Positions 8,036 through 11,484 of a DNA stretch of 11,484 nucleotides are shown here, piece after piece (the first letter of the stretch is position 1; every line of letters starts with the position of its first letter). Source of the stretch: Ochromonadaceae sp. CCMP2298 (lineage: Eukaryota > Sar > Synurophyceae > Ochromonadales > Ochromonadaceae); assembly GCA_026770595.1 (NCBI GenBank), contig MU634546.1:1-11484 (forward strand). Reading direction: 5' to 3'. The notes beneath the pieces are model-generated. The model did not search any database. It was not told the origin of the DNA and was given only the letters and a program-made list of their open reading frames with translations. The position numbers and the translations under genes are program-made.

Positions 8036-8699
8036 CGATGCTGTTAGCAATGCAATAAATTGTATAATTGTTCACATTCCTTTAAATTTAATTTAAAATT
8101 TTTAACGTTGGGATTTTTCAAAAACCAATCCATTTTTTACGAAATAATATACCAATCCAAAACCTGGGAAAACAGGACCTTTTAACAGGACCCTCAATAG
8201 AGGGCCAACTGAGAGAACGGTGCGCCAAAACTTTTTCGCCCGATATGAGTGCTATCACAATTAGGCGCTTGTTGCGCTGGAGGGTGTTTCAACTTTCTAA
8301 GTTTCGTTTTTTTTGCCGACCCCACGTAAACTGGGACTGTAGACTTCGTGTTCGATAACGGGTTGAGGCAATAAGGGAGGTGTTCGGTGGCGAGTGCGTA
8401 CGGAAATCTTCTGCAAATGTAAAAAATGTAAATGATGTAAATACAAAATTTAATGAACTCAAAACCACATATTGATGACTTATACACAGTCCAAACAACA
8501 TAACCTGCGCGGATAGCAGCGATATACATTGTGGTTAAAAGCATAACGCCCCTCCGCATATCCCCCATAGCCCTCACCCCAACACTGCCACTCCTAATAT
8601 CTGGAAGTAGAAATGATTCCACTGCAAGTGGCCCTAGAACCACAAAGGATCCTTTGCAGTTGGCTCACGAACCCCTTAGGATCCTGAGATTCTATGATA
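8036..8699. other. AT-rich convergent intergenic region
   Basis: This holds the 3' ends of two convergent genes. Contents are an AT-rich block at about 8055-8160, a short direct repeat AACAGGACC near 8170 and 8183, repeated ATGTAAA units at about 8415-8445, a solitary TTAGGCGCTT at 8261 matching the arms of the inverted-repeat element, and a 12-bp palindrome AAAGGATCCTTT at 8644. A 149-codon minus-strand frame at 8194-8643 spans the AT-rich non-coding-like part and was not accepted as a gene. No AATAAA was seen for the minus-strand neighbour. Confidence 0.55.
8054..8059 (+). promoter_or_regulatory. Poly(A) signal AATAAA of the Ser/Pro-rich gene
   Basis: A canonical AATAAA lies 19 bp after the TAA stop ending at 8035 and is followed by T-rich and AT-rich sequence. 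It is unusually close to the stop, which implies a very short 3' UTR. Confidence 0.65.
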
Positions 8700-11163
8700 C
8701 TATGAGATTAGGCGCACATGCGTAGGAGGATTATTACTTATTTTCACCCACCCCTCCTCTGCATCCGCTTCCTCCTTCTCCTCGACCACCCTCTTCCCCT
8801 TCCTACCCCTGCCCCCCTCCGCAACGTGCTGCCTCTTGGCTACAGTGAACATGCCAGCTAGCAGGTACGAGCCCCCCAACTGAGACCATTCCTCCGCCTC
8901 GTGAGACCTTATTTCGGGGTAAGGCATAGTGGGGGATAGATAGGCGTATTAGTGGTGTTAGGAGAGGCGATTAGAGAGCTCCGATGAAAGGAAGAACAAA
9001 GAAACGAATCCAACAAAACAAGGAATTGTGGGCGTACAGTAGCGCAAAGAAGAGCCTTACCAGTCACAGCGCAAAGAGGCTCCTTCTGGGCTGAGTAGGT
9101 CGTGAACGATGAGAGTTGGCTCGAATTGTTCGTAGGGGTTTAGATAGATAGACGATGAGGCAGAGGCAGAGGTGGGCTGGTCGTACAGCCCAGTGGGGTG
9201 AAACAGGTCCTCCAGTGGGTACCCGTATCTCGCCTCATACTCCCGATACGCAAGAACCTGCGCACTAAGGTCTGAGGAGCCTAGGTGCTGGGTGTTAAAA
9301 GCAGCCGGGGTATTAGAAGCAGCGGAGTGCTTGTGCCGCCGAAAAATCCGCCCAGCCGAGGGGGGCCTCTGCAGCATCAGGATTGCCTTTTCTTCCCCAC
9401 CGTCGGACCCGCGATGTGTCATTTTCCCCACTATTTGGTCCAGGGACATAATTTGCCCCACGCGACTGTCCAAATAGACAGCATACTGCACCGAGGGACT
9501 AAAAAAAACCCCGGGGGTTATTTTGAGCATCTGCACGTACTGTGCTAGCACGGCATCCAGGGTACGGGGCAGAGCCACGAATGTCCAGTTTGTTTCCTCA
9601 CGACCAACCGCCCCAGCACCAGTCTCTGCTTCTCCCACCTCTGCCTTTGCGAGAACAAAAGCACACTCCCTTCGCAGCCCCCCCATCTCCCCCAGCCCTC
9701 CCGCTCCCATAAAGCCCCCCGCACGCCCCAGCCCCTCCGCTTCCTCAAGAACAAATGTATATACTACAACTGTGCACGCTCGGGACAAATCTCGAAGTTT
9801 CGCCCCCAATGCGCCCCACACAGACACCGCCCCTACACCCCCTGCATTTTCCCCTTCTTCCTGTCCCGGACCCTGGGGACTCGAGCAAAGCCCAGGCATG
9901 CGGCTGCACCCTGCCTCGCACAGAACTAGGGACTTTTCCCTATCCTTGAACCAATCGATAAATCGTTCAATACCCTGCTCGATACTTGTCTGCGCTACGT
10001 ACCCCAGCTCCACCTGCGCCAGGGTGGTGTTCGCGTAGGTTATAGGGATTTCGGCCTTACTGTCTTCGAACACGATGTCAGCTTTAGTCCCAAGGGATTT
10101 CTCGATGAGCTGTACGAAGTATAGAGTCTCAACGGGCTTGTGGTTGCCCAGGTTGAAAACCACCGGTTCGTCGTGGGAATATGCTAAGGCCGCGGTTACC
10201 CCCGCCACTATATCGTCCACGTATGTGAAATCCCGCTGCATCTTCCCTTCATTGTATATCGTAATCTGCTGCCCCTGCATCATCCGCTCCGTGAAAATGA
10301 ACGCCGCCATGTCCGGCCTGCCTGAGGGTCCGTACACCGTAAAGAAACGAAACCCCACACTGCGGATGCCGAACAGGTGCCAGTACGCATACGCCTGCAG
10401 CTCGTTCATGCGCTTAGTAGCCCCGTACAAATTGGCGGGTTTTGTGACCGCATCCTCTTCCGAAAAGGGGATTTTTTTGTTGCCGCCGTAGACGGAGCTG
10501 GAGGAGGCGAAGAGTAGGTGGGGCATCCGTTCTTTGCCGAGCGAATCGCCTACAGCGCGAATCTGCTCTAAGAGCACAGCGAAGCACTCTACGTTCATTT
10601 TGATGTAGTTGAGCGGCGCCTATGATGCGAGGGGTGGATAAGTGAGTTTTTGGATAGGGAGTGTGAGTATGGGGGGAGTGTTAGTATGTGAGTGCATGAT
10701 GTTTGCATGTATGGTACGTGGGCGTTATCAATACACATATTTATAACCTAATAGCCATATTTATATCAGTAGCCGTATTTATATTCGTGTTGCCTACCTC
10801 CAGGGAATAGCGCACTCCCGCTTGCGCCGCCAGGTGCACAACGTGCGTGAAGTTATACTGCGCAAACATCGACGCTAGCAGCAAAGCGTCGCACACCGAA
10901 CCGTCAACAATTGACATACCGTGCTCGAGACTGGCCGCAGCGCGGGTTCGTTTCATAGCGGGTGTGTAGTAGGAGTTGAAGGAGTCTAAGCCCACCACGT
11001 TCTGGTATCCCTCTTTCCCGAGGTGGTTTAGCAAGTGGCTGCCGATGAAACCCGCAGCACCTGTGACCAGGATGGAAGATGATTTTTCAGCCATCTCCAC
11101 CGCGCCAGCTTTAGGGAGAATTGCCCCCAGCAGCCCCACGGCGACAATAAGGAAACACACCAT
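8700..11163 (-). CDS. UDP-glucuronate 4-epimerase fused to a DUF616/MUCI70-like domain
   Basis: Three exons (11163-10798, 10619-9061, 8907-8700) encode about 710 residues. Residues 3-17 form a membrane anchor (VCFLIVAVGLLGAIL). The epimerase domain (about 30-350) has the NAD-binding VTGAAGFIGSHL (G35, G38, G41), D60, HLAAQAGVRYS (110-120), SSSSVYG (161-167), catalytic Y187 and K191, RFFTVYGPSGRPDMA (213-227) and DFTYVDDIV (252-260). This is the pattern of GAE/CapI enzymes, which convert UDP-glucuronate to UDP-galacturonate. After a Gly-rich linker (about 353-402) comes a second domain: VVVYTF (406-411), NWTFVALPR (466-474), QYVQMLKI, YAVYLDSRV (501-509) and CDWSHE across the last intron. Its order matches DUF616 (PF04765, plant MUCI70/TOD1), a putative glycosyltransferase family linked to pectin. 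Both domains lie in one uninterrupted exon, so the fusion is not a splicing guess. The Golgi lumen is the likely site. The epimerase call is firm; DUF616 is by eye. Confidence 0.82.
8908..9060 (-). other. Probable intron 2 of the epimerase fusion gene
   Basis: Read on the minus strand, the donor is CTG|GTAAGG and the acceptor CGAAATAAG|GTC, giving 153 nt, phase 2, with candidate branch sequences (CTAAC, CTAAT) and a pyrimidine-rich stretch before the acceptor. The join turns a premature W-stop into CDW-SHEAEEWS. The C-x-W-x-x-E spacing matches what I recall of the DUF616 C-terminus. Without splicing the protein would end at W642. Confidence 0.65.
10620..10797 (-). other. Intron 1 of the epimerase fusion gene
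   Basis: Read on the minus strand, the donor is GAG|GTAGGC and the acceptor CATCATAG|GCG; 178 nt, phase 0. The join gives GVRYSLE-APLNYIKMNVECF, which matches the conserved N-x-x-x-F-x-x-L-L-E region of this epimerase family. Unspliced, the frame runs to a TAA at 10741. Confidence 0.92.
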
Positions 11164-11410
11164 TGGGAGAAGCTAGTGCGCCAGAGAGACAAAGCTTCGA
11201 TTCGTGAGCTTCAGGCCTCCACGAGAGGCGCCGCGGGAAAGGCTTTGCTTGGATGCTTCAGCCCTGTGGCTGATTCCTGGTCAGAAGCGGTTTAATGATC
11301 ACTGAAAAAGCTAAAGCCACCTCCTCTTCAACAGTCCACCACCTCTTCGACCGCGACCCCATATGAATCCGCTCACCTGCCGAGTAGCCAAAATTTCCAG
11401 CCTCTGAGGT
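11164..11410. promoter_or_regulatory. Upstream region of the epimerase fusion gene
   Basis: About 250 bp lie between the ATG at 11163 and the next inverted-repeat element. It should hold the promoter and 5' UTR on the minus strand. I see no TATA box and no coding frame of note. Confidence 0.35.
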
Positions 11411-11484
11411 AAAGGGTTAAATTTCACAGCCAAAAGCGCCTAAATGAGAGATATTTTGATACAGAAAACGCTGCAACCAGAATT
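11411..11484. mobile_element. Second copy of the inverted-repeat element, left part only
   Basis: Positions 11426-11484 match 3791-3849 at 54 of 59 bases without gaps, and AAAGGGTTA at 11411 matches 3776. The left arm (CCAAAAGCGCCTAAATGAGA at 11430) and the following GATACAGAAAAC are conserved. The window ends before the right arm. It has the same orientation as the first copy and starts about 250 bp upstream of the epimerase fusion gene. Confidence 0.75.

Noticed and set aside
8194-8643. Minus-strand frame of 149 codons with a hydrophobic middle
   Set aside because: The hydrophobic part comes from AT-rich, repeat-like DNA; no family pattern and no good splice link to the fusion gene.
8700-8927. 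Independent 75-codon gene starting MPYPEIRS
   Set aside because: It reads better as the last exon of the epimerase fusion: the splice frame fits exactly and the junction completes a domain motif. The ATG lies in the intron just before the acceptor.
9523-10038. Plus-strand frame of 171 codons opposite the epimerase fusion
   Set aside because: It is an antisense shadow of a well-supported coding exon, with Ser/Pro/Ala composition set by the opposite codons.

Overview
The window is eukaryotic nuclear DNA. It holds four protein genes, three of them split by short GT-AG introns (113-178 nt) whose splicing restores clean reading frames. Intergenic stretches run from about 0.3 to 1 kb, and several proteins are rich in low-complexity sequence. 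No rRNA, tRNA, CRISPR array or bacterial operon signal is seen. The lineage cannot be fixed from sequence alone. A compact, short-intron protist or alga is the best guess: one gene joins two domain types best known from plants, algae and bacteria, and another looks like the Mid1/FAM155 family best known from fungi and animals.

Layout. (1) Positions 3269 to 1, minus strand: a long low-complexity protein (at least 1047 residues, running off the window) with an RS-rich patch, an RGG-like patch and two IQ motifs made by an in-frame 171-bp duplication. (2) 3276-4292: intergenic, with a 14-bp minisatellite and a 140-bp element with perfect 27-bp inverted-repeat ends. (3) 5200-4293, minus strand: a 264-residue secreted cysteine-rich protein with a signal peptide, a probable GPI tail and a Mid1/FAM155-like (frizzled-like) cysteine pattern. 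(4) 5201-5620: divergent promoter region ending in a 21-bp direct repeat. (5) 5621-8035, plus strand: an intronless, mostly disordered Ser/Pro-rich protein of unknown function, followed by a poly(A) signal. (6) 8036-8699: AT-rich convergent intergenic stretch. (7) 11163-8700, minus strand: a three-exon gene for a membrane-anchored UDP-glucuronate 4-epimerase fused to a DUF616/MUCI70-like putative glycosyltransferase domain. (8) 11164-11484: its upstream region, where a second copy of the inverted-repeat element begins and runs off the edge.

The strongest candidate for something new is the epimerase-DUF616 fusion. One domain should make UDP-galacturonate, and the other resembles a family linked in plants to pectin and mucilage synthesis, so one membrane protein may make and use the sugar donor. 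The second is the inverted-repeat element, found in the same orientation upstream of two minus-strand genes 7.6 kb apart. The four genes show no obvious common pathway; extracellular or cell-surface roles fit the epimerase fusion and the cysteine-rich protein.
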